From JANQPX01 sp039197065 (GTDB lineage Bacteria > Pseudomonadota > Alphaproteobacteria > Geminicoccales > Geminicoccaceae): a stretch of 64,000 nucleotides of DNA. The notes beneath the pieces were generated by a model. The model was not told the DNA's origin. It did no database searches and worked only from the letters and a program-made list of their open reading frames with translations. This document shows, one piece after another, positions 7,415 through 14,748 of the stretch. The translations under genes were made by a program, and so were the position numbers. Positions within the stretch are counted from its first letter, which is position 1. Each line of letters opens with the position of its first letter. The stretch covers positions 1-64,000 of the forward strand of contig JBCCUL010000016.1 of assembly GCA_039197065.1 (NCBI GenBank), in the 5' to 3' direction.

Positions 7415-8353
7415 TCATGCCGTAGGGAGGGGGATGAATTCGTCTTTGTCGTCGGGGGGGAGGGCGAAGCGGCCGTCTTCCCATTTGCCGGCGCGCCAGT
7501 CTTCCTTGGCCTGCTCGATGCGCTCTTCGCTCGAGGCGACGAAGTTCCACCAGATATAGCGGGGTCCGTTCAGCGTTTCGCCGCCGAGGATCATGATGCG
7601 CGCGCCTTGCTCGCCGGCTTTGACTGAGATCGCATCGCCGGGCCGGAACACCATCATCTGTCCGGCCTCGAAGGCCTGGCCGGCGATTTCGATGCTGCCT
7701 TCGGTGACGTAGAGGCCACGGTCTTCGTGATCATCGGGCATTGGCAGGATGGCGCCGGCGTTCATCACGACGTCGGCGTAGAACATTTCCGAGAAGAGCT
7801 TGACCGGCGCTTTCTCGCCATAGGCATTGCCCAGGATCAGGCGCATTTTGATGCCGCCATTATCGAAGGCGGGCAGGGTTTCCTTGGGGTGATGCTCGAA
7901 GGACGGGGTGGTGTCCTCGGCATTGTCGGGAAGAGCGATCCAGGTCTGGATGCCGAAGAGCGGATGCGGGTTTTCGCGCGTGGTTTCGCTGGTGCGCTCC
8001 GAATGGGTGACGCCATGACCGGCGACCATCCAGTTGACGGCGCCGGGATAGATCATCTGATTCGAGCCGAGACTGTCCCTATGCTGGAACTCACCCTTAT
8101 AGAGATAGGTGACCGTGCCGAGGCCGATATGGGGATGCGGGCGTACATCGATCCCTTGATCGGTGAGAAACTCCGCCGGGCCCATCTGATCGAAGAAAAT
8201 GAATGGACCGACCATCTGACGTTTCGGCGCCGGCAAGGCGCGGCGCACCTCGAAGCCGCCGAGGTCGCGCGCCCGCGGTATGATCAAGGTCTCGATACTG
8301 TCCTCGCTGCCAGCGAGCGGGCAGTTGGGTTCGAGACTTGGATTCCAGCTCAT
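7415..8353 (-). CDS. Pirin family protein (cupin)
   Basis: The protein has 312 residues. The N-terminal cupin has the pirin metal-binding set H73, H75, H117 and E119 (RPHPHIGLGT and GHGVTHSE), equivalent to the iron ligands of human pirin and E. coli YhhW. The C-terminal cupin domain covers about 180-290. Characterised bacterial pirins include quercetin 2,3-dioxygenases and redox-related regulators, so the substrate is not predictable. It is divergent from a ring-cleaving dioxygenase homologue with 169 bp between the starts, which suggests co-regulation and a role in handling phenolic or quinone compounds. Family assignment is firm. Confidence 0.9.
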   Translation of the reverse strand: MSWNPSLEPNCPLAGSEDSIETLIIPRARDLGGFEVRRALPAPKRQMVGPFIFFDQMGPAEFLTDQGIDVRPHPHIGLGTVTYLYKGEFQHRDSLGSNQMIYPGAVNWMVAGHGVTHSERTSETTRENPHPLFGIQTWIALPDNAEDTTPSFEHHPKETLPAFDNGGIKMRLILGNAYGEKAPVKLFSEMFYADVVMNAGAILPMPDDHEDRGLYVTEGSIEIAGQAFEAGQMMVFRPGDAISVKAGEQGARIMILGGETLNGPRYIWWNFVASSEERIEQAKEDWRAGKWEDGRFALPPDDKDEFIPLPTA

Positions 8354-8522
8354 CGTTAAAGACTCCTTTGAACGTCACGCTCCTGGCGTGACCGCATCAC
8401 TTGTTGCCCACCACCAAAGCCCGTGTCGACGGTCGCCGCGGCAATCTTTCGAACTGGTCGTACGACTTGACCGCTATTCTCAGCAACCTCAATTTGTCCG
8501 CCATCGATGATGGGAGGAAGAC

Positions 8523-9467
8523 ATGCAGCTCACCGGCATTCATCATCTGACGGCGGTTACCGCCGATGCCGTCGGCAATCATGATTTCTATACGCGTGTG
8601 CTCGGTCTTCGGATGGTCAAAAAGACCGTCAATCAGGATGATGTCAGCGCCTATCATCTGTTTTATGCCGATGGCAAGGGGGCGCCCGGCAGCGACATCA
8701 CCTTCTTCGATTGGCCCGCTTCGCCAGCCCGCCATAGACGTCAAAGCATCTCCAGAACCTCTTTTCGCGTGCCGGTATCAAGCCTCGGCTGGTGGGCTGA
8801 TCGCCTGGCGGCCGAAGGCGTTGCCTTGAAGGCGGTCGGTGAACGCTTTGGCCGTCAGGTTCTCGACTTCTCGGATCCGGAAGGGCAGCATCTCGCGCTG
8901 ACCGGTGACGACCCTGTAAGCGACGATCATGTCTGGTCGAAGAGCCCAATACCTGCAGCGCACCAGATCATCGGGCTCGGGCCGATCACGCTGACGCTCG
9001 GAGAACTGTCGCCGACCGAACGGGTGCTCACCTCCGTTCTCAATATGCGTAGGATCGAGAGCCTTGCCGATGCTGATGAGGCGGGCGCTGTCACCCATGT
9101 CTTCGCCATGGGCGAGGGTGGCGCTGCCGCTGAGCTGCATCTGGTCATCGCCCCCGATCTGCCGTTTGCCGTTCAGGGGGCGGGTGGCGTGCATCATGTC
9201 GCCTTTCGGGTGCCGGACGAGGCTTACCCGGCCTGGGCGATGCGATTGGAGGAACTTGGAATGCCGTCCAGCGGGCCGATCGACCGCTTCTATTTCAAGA
9301 GCCTCTATTTCAGGGAACCCGGCGGCGTGCTGTTCGAGCTTGCCACCGACGGCCCCGGCTTCGCGGCGGACGAGCCGCTGGAGCATCTTGGCGAAAGCCT
9401 CTCGCTTCCGCCGTTCCTCGAAGAGCGGCGTGCCGAGATCGAGGCGGGACTGAAGCCGATCGATTAG
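8523..9467 (+). CDS. VOC-family ring-cleaving dioxygenase (MhqO-like)
   Basis: The protein has 314 residues with two vicinal-oxygen-chelate repeats. The first starts at residue 4 (TGIHHLTAVT) and the second near 148 (AHQIIGLGPITLT). The metal-site segments GVHHVAFRV near 219-227 and the C-terminal Glu in GGVLFELATD near 267-276 are present. This is the length and pattern of MhqO/LinE-like hydroquinone dioxygenases, which detoxify quinones and aromatics. The start has AGGAAG 6 bp upstream. Its TAG stop is the first three bases of a 128-bp palindromic element, so the original 3' end may have been changed by the insertion. Confidence 0.85.
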   Translation: MQLTGIHHLTAVTADAVGNHDFYTRVLGLRMVKKTVNQDDVSAYHLFYADGKGAPGSDITFFDWPASPARHRRQSISRTSFRVPVSSLGWWADRLAAEGVALKAVGERFGRQVLDFSDPEGQHLALTGDDPVSDDHVWSKSPIPAAHQIIGLGPITLTLGELSPTERVLTSVLNMRRIESLADADEAGAVTHVFAMGEGGAAAELHLVIAPDLPFAVQGAGGVHHVAFRVPDEAYPAWAMRLEELGMPSSGPIDRFYFKSLYFREPGGVLFELATDGPGFAADEPLEHLGESLSLPPFLEERRAEIEAGLKPID

Positions 9468-9592
9468 AGCATTGTCTAGTCAGGTTTACGCGGCACCGGC
9501 CCGCACCCCCTCCCGACCACCCATAGGGTACCCTTGCATTGGGTGGTCGGGAGGGGGTGCGGGCTGGATCGACTTGTCCCGGAAATGCTCTA
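9465..9592 (+). mobile_element. 128-bp palindromic MITE-like element, copy 1
   Basis: The ends are perfect inverted repeats (TAGAGCATT and AATGCTCTA). Inside, two 25-bp perfect inverted arms (GC-rich, containing CCCCCTCCCGACCACCC) flank a core with GGGTACCC. By hand the copy at 30474-30601 is its reverse complement with 7 differences in 128. There is no coding capacity, so it would depend on a transposase elsewhere. The TA at each end fits the TA target duplication of IS630/Tc1-type elements, which is an inference. It supplies the stop codon of the preceding gene. Confidence 0.8.
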
Positions 9593-9743
9593 GCGCCGCG
9601 GTGTCTGCGAGAAAGCTCTGAGATGATTTCGGCGATGTATCTTGCCAATTGAGTGATGGCCGGAGCGGGCGTACCCTTGCCGGCCATCCTGACGGTTCGC
9701 TGTCAGGAGACGATTCGCGCTCTATCCGCCGGGGGGACAGCAT

Positions 9744-10505
9744 TTGCGACGCGCCGATCGATTGCTGGAAACGCTGCAAGCGCTTCGCCGTCTTCGGCCG
9801 CCGACAACGGCCGCCGATCTTGCGCGCACCCTCGAGGTTTCGGTGCGCACGGTCTATCGGGACATACAAGCCCTTCGCGGTCTCGGCGTCGGCATCGATG
9901 GCGAGGCGGGCTTCGGTTATCTCCTGACCGACGATCACGCCTTGCCGCCTTTGATGTTCACCGGCGCCGAGGTCGAGGCGCTGGCGCTCGGCCTGCGCAA
10001 GGTCATGGCGATCGGCGACGAGGAACTGGCGCTTGCCGCCGAGAATGCGATGACCAAGCTCACTCCTGTTTTGCCGAAGCCGGTGCGCACAGAATTGGAG
10101 AGCGGTATTCTTCTTGCGCATTCCTACACGCGCGAGGGGCGTCTGGCCGAGCTGGAGAGACAGGGCCGGCCCGTAAGGCCGGTCGATCCGGCACTGATCA
10201 GAAAAGCCGCGCGCGAGGAGCGAAAGCTGGAGATCAGCTATGGTGACGAGCAGGGACGTCTGACGAAGCGCATCGTCTGGCCTCTCGCAATCGCCTATCT
10301 GGACACCGTCGATCTGGTGATCGCCTGGTGCGAGCTGAGATCGGATTTTCGCACCTTTCGGCTCGACCGGTTCAAGGGGGCCGTGATGATCGACGACAGT
10401 TTTCGTCCGCATCGCGTGCCGAAGCTACGAGCGTTCCTCGATCGCATGGCCAGAGAACATGATGACCGGACGTCCTTTCGCAGCGAGCTTTCCGAAACCG
10501 GCTAG
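9744..10505 (+). CDS. YafY-type HTH/WYL-domain transcriptional regulator
   Basis: The protein has 253 residues. An N-terminal winged helix-turn-helix of DeoR/HTH_11 type covers about 1-55 (TTAADLARTLEVSVRTVYRDIQAL). A WYL domain occupies about 133-215, ending in a wing with the FRTFRLDRF motif. WYL domains sense ligands such as nucleotides or oligonucleotides, and YafY-type proteins regulate neighbouring metabolic genes. The TTG start at 9744 has a G-rich ribosome site and gives the family's usual first residues (RADRLLETLQALR). Its stop coincides with the start of a small GCG-loop hairpin. It may regulate the pirin/VOC pair, but no operator is evident. Confidence 0.88.
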   Translation: MRRADRLLETLQALRRLRPPTTAADLARTLEVSVRTVYRDIQALRGLGVGIDGEAGFGYLLTDDHALPPLMFTGAEVEALALGLRKVMAIGDEELALAAENAMTKLTPVLPKPVRTELESGILLAHSYTREGRLAELERQGRPVRPVDPALIRKAAREERKLEISYGDEQGRLTKRIVWPLAIAYLDTVDLVIAWCELRSDFRTFRLDRFKGAVMIDDSFRPHRVPKLRAFLDRMAREHDDRTSFRSELSETG

Positions 10506-10539
10506 TCGCGCGGCGACTTCGTTGACTTGGACCTCGTCA
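10504..10539. repeat. GCG-loop hairpin plus GTTGACTT motif, copy 2
   Basis: The stem AGTCGC-GCG-GCGACT (10504-10518) begins inside the stop codon of the WYL gene and is followed by TCGTTGACTTGGACC. The last 23 bases (10517-10539) recur exactly at 11482-11504, inside the 5' end of era. It lacks a T-tract, so it is not a classical terminator. Confidence 0.6.
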
Positions 10540-10585
10540 TTCGATCGGGCGATTGGTTATGGTCGGGCTATTTTTTCGAGCTGGT

Positions 10586-11524
10586 TCAGGTGAAATCGAG
10601 GCCCATTTCCTGATAGCGCTCGGGGTCGTCGGTCCATTTGTCCCGGACTTTTACGAACAGGAAGAGGTGGACGCGCATGCCGAGGATTTCCTCGAGCTCC
10701 AGGCGTGAGGCCTGGCCCACCGTTTTAATCTGCTTGCCGCCCTTGCCGAGCACGATGCCCTTCTGGCTTTGGCGCTCGATATAGATGACCTGGTCGATGC
10801 GGACTTCCTTTTCGTCCTCGCTCTCGACCCAGCTTTCCGTTTCCACGGTGAGGCTGTAGGGCAGTTCCTGGTGCAGGTCCAAGAAGAGCTTTTCGCGCGT
10901 GATCTCGGCGGCGAGCACGCGGTTGGAAAGGTCCGACAGCTGGTCTTCCGGAAAGTGCCAGGGGCCCTCAGGAAGGGCTGCCAATAGAGAATCTAAAAGA
11001 TCGTCACAGCCGTCCCCGGTCTCGGCGGAGATGACGAAAGTTCTCTCGAACAGGCCTGTCTCGTCCAGCTCCTTGATCAGCGGCAGCATCGCCGTCGGCT
11101 TCACCAGATCCAGCTTGTTCAGGGCCAGCGTGGCCCGGCGGTTACTTTGCCTGAGACCGTCGATGACCGTCTGGGTATCGCGATCGATGCCCCGCTTGGC
11201 GTCAACGACCAAAAGTAACCGATCGGCATCGTATGCCGCGGACCAGGCGGTTTTGACGATGGCTTGTTCCAGGCGCTTCGACTGGCGCGGGGTGAAGATG
11301 CCGGGGGTGTCGACGAAGATCAGCTGGGCGTCGTCCTTGACGGTGATGCCGAGAATGCGCCGGCGCGTGGTCTGAACTTTCGGCGTGACGATCGAGACCT
11401 TGGTGCCGACCAGCCGGTTCAGCAGCGTCGATTTCCCGACATTCGGCGCCCCCAAAATCGCCACAAAGCCGCAACGTGCGGCTTCGTTGACTTGGACCTC
11501 GTCAGGTGTTGTGGCGTTTGGCAA
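10586..11524 (-). CDS. era: GTPase Era
   Basis: The protein has 312 residues, slightly longer than E. coli Era (301). A Walker A/G1 motif GAPNVGKS lies at 25-32, the G3 motif DTPG near 74-77 and the G4 motif NKLD near 136-139. A C-terminal KH domain (GKGGKQIK near 260-267) binds the 3' end of 16S rRNA. Era assists 30S subunit maturation. The first 17 residues are an extension before the conserved CGF start of the domain, and part of it is encoded by a repeated sequence (11466-11504). In many alphaproteobacteria era sits between rnc and recO; here neither neighbour is present. Confidence 0.96.
   Translation of the reverse strand: MPNATTPDEVQVNEAARCGFVAILGAPNVGKSTLLNRLVGTKVSIVTPKVQTTRRRILGITVKDDAQLIFVDTPGIFTPRQSKRLEQAIVKTAWSAAYDADRLLLVVDAKRGIDRDTQTVIDGLRQSNRRATLALNKLDLVKPTAMLPLIKELDETGLFERTFVISAETGDGCDDLLDSLLAALPEGPWHFPEDQLSDLSNRVLAAEITREKLFLDLHQELPYSLTVETESWVESEDEKEVRIDQVIYIERQSQKGIVLGKGGKQIKTVGQASRLELEEILGMRVHLFLFVKVRDKWTDDPERYQEMGLDFT
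11466..11504. repeat. Hairpin plus GTTGACTT motif inside the era 5' end, copy 3
   Basis: A perfect 8-bp stem (11466-11473 with 11477-11484) closes an ACG triloop, followed by CGTTGACTTGGACC. The 23 bases 11482-11504 are identical to 10517-10539, so the two direct repeats bracket nearly the whole era gene. On the minus strand it encodes era residues about 7-20. Confidence 0.55.
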
Positions 11525-11659
11525 GCTTGGCTCCCGTCGATGCCGGCCGTCATACGGCCCGATATCTGGGCCAGTTTGGCGTCGCTTACAAGACCAACTT
11601 CCCTAACGACCGGGTTTTCTGATAGCGTTTGAGACAAATGCTGTTGAGGAATTGTATTG

Positions 11660-12127
11660 ATGTCAGAGCAGCCGGCCTTCTACCTCGCTCAGGTCAATAT
11701 CGCCAGGGCGAAGTTTCCGATCGACGATCCCGGCATGGCCGATTTCATCAACCAGCTCGACGAGATCAACGCGCTTGCGGATCAGGATCCGGGCTTCGTC
11801 TGGCGTCTCCAGGATGAAAGCGGCAACGCCACCAACTTCCAGCCCTATGACGACCCGCGCATGCTGATCAATCTTTCGGTCTGGAAATCGGTGGATGCGC
11901 TGTTCGACTTCGTCTACAAGACGGCACACAGCAAGGTGATGCGCCGCCGCTATGACTGGTTCGAAAAGCCGAACAGCCCCCATATGTGCCTTTGGTGGAC
12001 CCCCGCCGACGAGCATCCGACCACGCTGGACGGCACGACCAGGCTCCTGCATCTCAGCCAGTTCGGGCCCACCGGCAGCGCCTTTACCTTCAAGGAACGC
12101 TTTCCCGCCCCGGCCGCCCGCATCTAG
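11660..12127 (+). CDS. DUF3291 domain-containing protein
   Basis: The protein has 155 residues from the ATG at 11660, with a GAGGA ribosome site about 9 bp upstream. The whole protein corresponds to DUF3291: a ferredoxin-like alpha/beta barrel similar to antibiotic-biosynthesis monooxygenases, with the hallmark ARAKFPIDDPGMADF near 11-25, NLSVWKSVDALFDFVYK near 70-86 and LWWTP near 111-115. The biological role is unknown. It is divergent from era, with 135 bp between the starts. The gene stop is followed at once by a GGCCCGC/GCGGGCC inverted repeat at 12126-12158. Confidence 0.85.
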   Translation: MSEQPAFYLAQVNIARAKFPIDDPGMADFINQLDEINALADQDPGFVWRLQDESGNATNFQPYDDPRMLINLSVWKSVDALFDFVYKTAHSKVMRRRYDWFEKPNSPHMCLWWTPADEHPTTLDGTTRLLHLSQFGPTGSAFTFKERFPAPAARI

Positions 12128-12208
12128 GCCCGCCGCGGACTTCGGACCCGACGCGGGCCTCGTTGCCTCAGGGCCATCGCTTGAACCTTTGACCTGGTGC
12201 TCTACGCC

Positions 12209-13753
12209 ATGAACGAACGCGTCCTGATTGTCGATTTCGGCGCGCAATATACGCAGCTCATCGCGCGGCGCGTGCGCGAGGCCGGCGTCTATTGCGAGAT
12301 TTTGCCCTGCACCGTGGATGACCAGCGCATTCGGGACTTCGACGCCAAGGCGATCATCCTGTCCGGTGGCCCTGCTTCGACGACCGAGGCGGACGCGCCG
12401 AAGGCGCCGGAAGCCGTCTTCGAAGTCGGCGTGCCGATCTTGGGCATCTGTTATGGCGAGCAGACCATCTGCGCTCAGCTCGGCGGCAAGGTGGAGATCG
12501 GGCATCATCGCGAGTTCGGTCGTGCGATGCTCGACATCAAGGCGAGCTGCGCTCTGTTCGATGGTGTTTTCGATGTCGGCACCGAGGAACAGGTCTGGAT
12601 GAGCCACGGCGACAAGATCGTGGCGCTGCCGCCGGGCTTCGAGGTGGTGGCGACGTCCGAGGGCTCGCCCTTTGCGGCGATCGCTGATGAGCAGCGAAAG
12701 ATCTACGGCGTGCAGTTCCACCCCGAGGTCGTGCACACGCCGAAGGGGGCTGCGCTTCTCACCAATTTCGTCAGGAAGATCGCCGGCTGCAGCGGCGACT
12801 GGTCCATGGCCGCCTTTCGCGGGCAGGCGATCGAACGCATTCGCGAGCAGGTCGGTGACGGCCGCGTGATTTGCGGCCTTTCAGGCGGCGTCGACAGCTC
12901 GGTGACGGCGCTTTTGTTGCATGAGGCGATCGGCGACCAGCTCACTTGCGTCTTCGTCGACACCGGATTGCTGCGCGCGGATGAGGGCGAGCAGATCGTG
13001 TCGCTGTTTCGCGATCACTTCAATATTCCCCTGGTTCACGCCGATGAGGGCGAGCTGTTCCTCGGTCGTCTCGATGGCGTCAGCGATCCTGAGAAGAAAC
13101 GCAAAATCATCGGCGCGACCTTCATCGATGTATTCGAGGCCGAGGCGAACAACATCGGCGGCGCGGATTTTCTGGCCCAGGGCACGCTCTATCCGGATGT
13201 GATCGAAAGCGTGTCCTTCAAAGGCCCGAGCGTCACCATCAAATCCCACCACAATGTCGGCGGTCTTCCCGAGCGCATGCGCATGAAGCTGGTGGAGCCG
13301 CTCCGCGAGCTTTTCAAGGACGAGGTGCGCGCTCTTGGCGAAGAGCTTGGTCTCTCCCACGACTTCGTCGGCCGTCATCCTTTTCCGGGGCCGGGCCTTG
13401 CCGTGCGCATCCTGGGCGAGATCACGCCGGAACGCGTCGCGACCTTGCAGCAGGCCGACCGCATCTATCTCGAGGAGATCCGAAAGGCCGGCCTGTATGA
13501 TGACATCTGGCAGGCCTTCGCCGTGCTGCTGCCGGTCAAGACCGTCGGCGTCATGGGCGATGCGCGCACCTATGAGTCCGTTTGCGCGCTGCGCGCCGTC
13601 ACCTCGGTCGACGGCATGACTGCGGATTTCTTTCACTTCGACATGGCGTTTCTCGGACGCGTCGCGAACCGTATCGTCAATGAGGTGAAGGGCATCAACC
13701 GGGTCAGTTACGACGTTACCAGCAAGCCGCCTGGCACCATCGAGTGGGAATGA
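12209..13753 (+). CDS. guaA: GMP synthase (glutamine-hydrolysing)
   Basis: The protein has 514 residues from the ATG at 12209, which gives the conserved MNERVLIVDFG beginning; a GTG 12 bp upstream is less likely. It converts XMP, ATP and glutamine into GMP. A class I glutamine amidotransferase domain covers about 1-195, with the nucleophile Cys in GICYGEQ near 79-85 and His/Glu in QFHPEV near 170-175. An ATP-pyrophosphatase domain follows, with the P-loop SGGVDSS near 228-234, and the C-terminal dimerisation domain ends in KPPGTIEWE. It is a monocistronic gene. A GGAGGC-GCC-GCCTCC hairpin (13757-13771) follows the stop without a T-tract. Confidence 0.97.
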   Translation: MNERVLIVDFGAQYTQLIARRVREAGVYCEILPCTVDDQRIRDFDAKAIILSGGPASTTEADAPKAPEAVFEVGVPILGICYGEQTICAQLGGKVEIGHHREFGRAMLDIKASCALFDGVFDVGTEEQVWMSHGDKIVALPPGFEVVATSEGSPFAAIADEQRKIYGVQFHPEVVHTPKGAALLTNFVRKIAGCSGDWSMAAFRGQAIERIREQVGDGRVICGLSGGVDSSVTALLLHEAIGDQLTCVFVDTGLLRADEGEQIVSLFRDHFNIPLVHADEGELFLGRLDGVSDPEKKRKIIGATFIDVFEAEANNIGGADFLAQGTLYPDVIESVSFKGPSVTIKSHHNVGGLPERMRMKLVEPLRELFKDEVRALGEELGLSHDFVGRHPFPGPGLAVRILGEITPERVATLQQADRIYLEEIRKAGLYDDIWQAFAVLLPVKTVGVMGDARTYESVCALRAVTSVDGMTADFFHFDMAFLGRVANRIVNEVKGINRVSYDVTSKPPGTIEWE

Positions 13754-13943
13754 GACGGAGGCGCCGCCTCCGGGGTGATGGCTTCGCCGAAGAAAGCGGA
13801 CGAATGGGCAGATGTCGGGGGAGGCAGGGCTTGACCCGTTCCGGCTCCAAGCGCAAGAGGACGTTTTAGCAGGAGTTAGCCGTTAGCGGACCTTATGAGA
13901 GTTGCGAAAGACGACTGCCGCCGCAGGCGTGACGTCACTATGC

Positions 13944-14561
13944 CTAAGGGATTTGACGCGCGAACAGAAGCTTCAGATAGGTGCGTAGCTGCATGATCTG
14001 GGCGGCAGCCGTGTTCGACTCGCGCAAGGCGCGCTGGAGCACAAGACCGCCTTCGACGACGCTGGACACCATATCCCCGAGCGCATCCAGATTGACCGGT
14101 TCTCTTGGTTCGTAGACTGCGGCAATCTCTTCGAACATTGTCCGGAACCGTCTGCGCCAGCCGAGAATTGCCTGCCGATTGAGCTCGCGCACACCTTGGT
14201 CGAAAAGGCGATCCTGATAGGCGGTCGCCGCGATGACGCAACCTGGGTGGCCTTCCGGCATGTCTTCCAGCAGCTCTGCCAGCATCTTGAGCCCTATGAG
14301 CATGGAGTGCAGCGGATCATCGTTGAGTTCGCGCGCACGCGAGAACAGATCGTCGTAGAGCTTGTCTTCGGTCTCGATATAGCGTTCGAGCATCGCGCGT
14401 GCGAGCGCGTTCTTGTCCTTGAAGTGATAGAAGAAGCCGCTGCGGGAGATGTCGGCGGCGGAAACGATCTCGTCGATCGATGTCGCCTCAAAACCCTTCT
14501 CGAGCACAGCAGCTTCCGCGATGTCGAGAATACGGCTTTTGGTGTCGGCTTTCATGCTCAT
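13944..14561 (-). CDS. TetR/AcrR-family transcriptional regulator
   Basis: The protein has 205 residues. The N-terminal TetR helix-turn-helix spans about 8-55, with the typical KSRILDIAEAAVLEKGFEATSIDEI and the recognition helix region SRSGFFYHFKDKNALARAML. The C-terminal part is the ligand-binding, dimerising domain and resembles the YcdC-type C-terminal domain. It is divergent from the homocysteine S-methyltransferase homologue across 187 bp, which contains an inverted repeat (14679-14699). It therefore probably controls that gene and itself. The ligand is unknown. Confidence 0.9.
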   Translation of the reverse strand: MSMKADTKSRILDIAEAAVLEKGFEATSIDEIVSAADISRSGFFYHFKDKNALARAMLERYIETEDKLYDDLFSRARELNDDPLHSMLIGLKMLAELLEDMPEGHPGCVIAATAYQDRLFDQGVRELNRQAILGWRRRFRTMFEEIAAVYEPREPVNLDALGDMVSSVVEGGLVLQRALRESNTAAAQIMQLRTYLKLLFARQIP

Positions 14562-14678
14562 TGCGGCTTCTCGTGACTGTACTGGGAGTCTACCTGATCC
14601 CCCGATCGTCGCCAGCGCATTTTACGTGCGCACATCAACTTATTGAAAAACATCAACAAAATTAGCACCCAGACCGTA

Positions 14679-14699
14679 CCGCGCGTTCACTATGCGCGG
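14679..14699. promoter_or_regulatory. Candidate TetR operator (inverted repeat)
   Basis: CCGCGC (14679-14684) and GCGCGG (14694-14699) form an imperfect 21-bp palindrome with a 9-nt centre. It lies between the divergent TetR and methyltransferase genes, about 50 bp before the latter's ATG. Two direct copies of ACATCAAC (14632-14639 and 14650-14657) are also present in the same AT-rich spacer. Confidence 0.35.
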
Positions 14700-14748
14700 C
14701 AATCAGCGGATGGCTATACCTTTCATGGTCAACGAAAGGAAACATCCT

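Noticed and set aside
13757..13771. Intrinsic terminator behind guaA
   Set aside because: The hairpin is perfect but is followed by G-rich sequence without T residues. It may be a degenerate member of the hairpin family instead.
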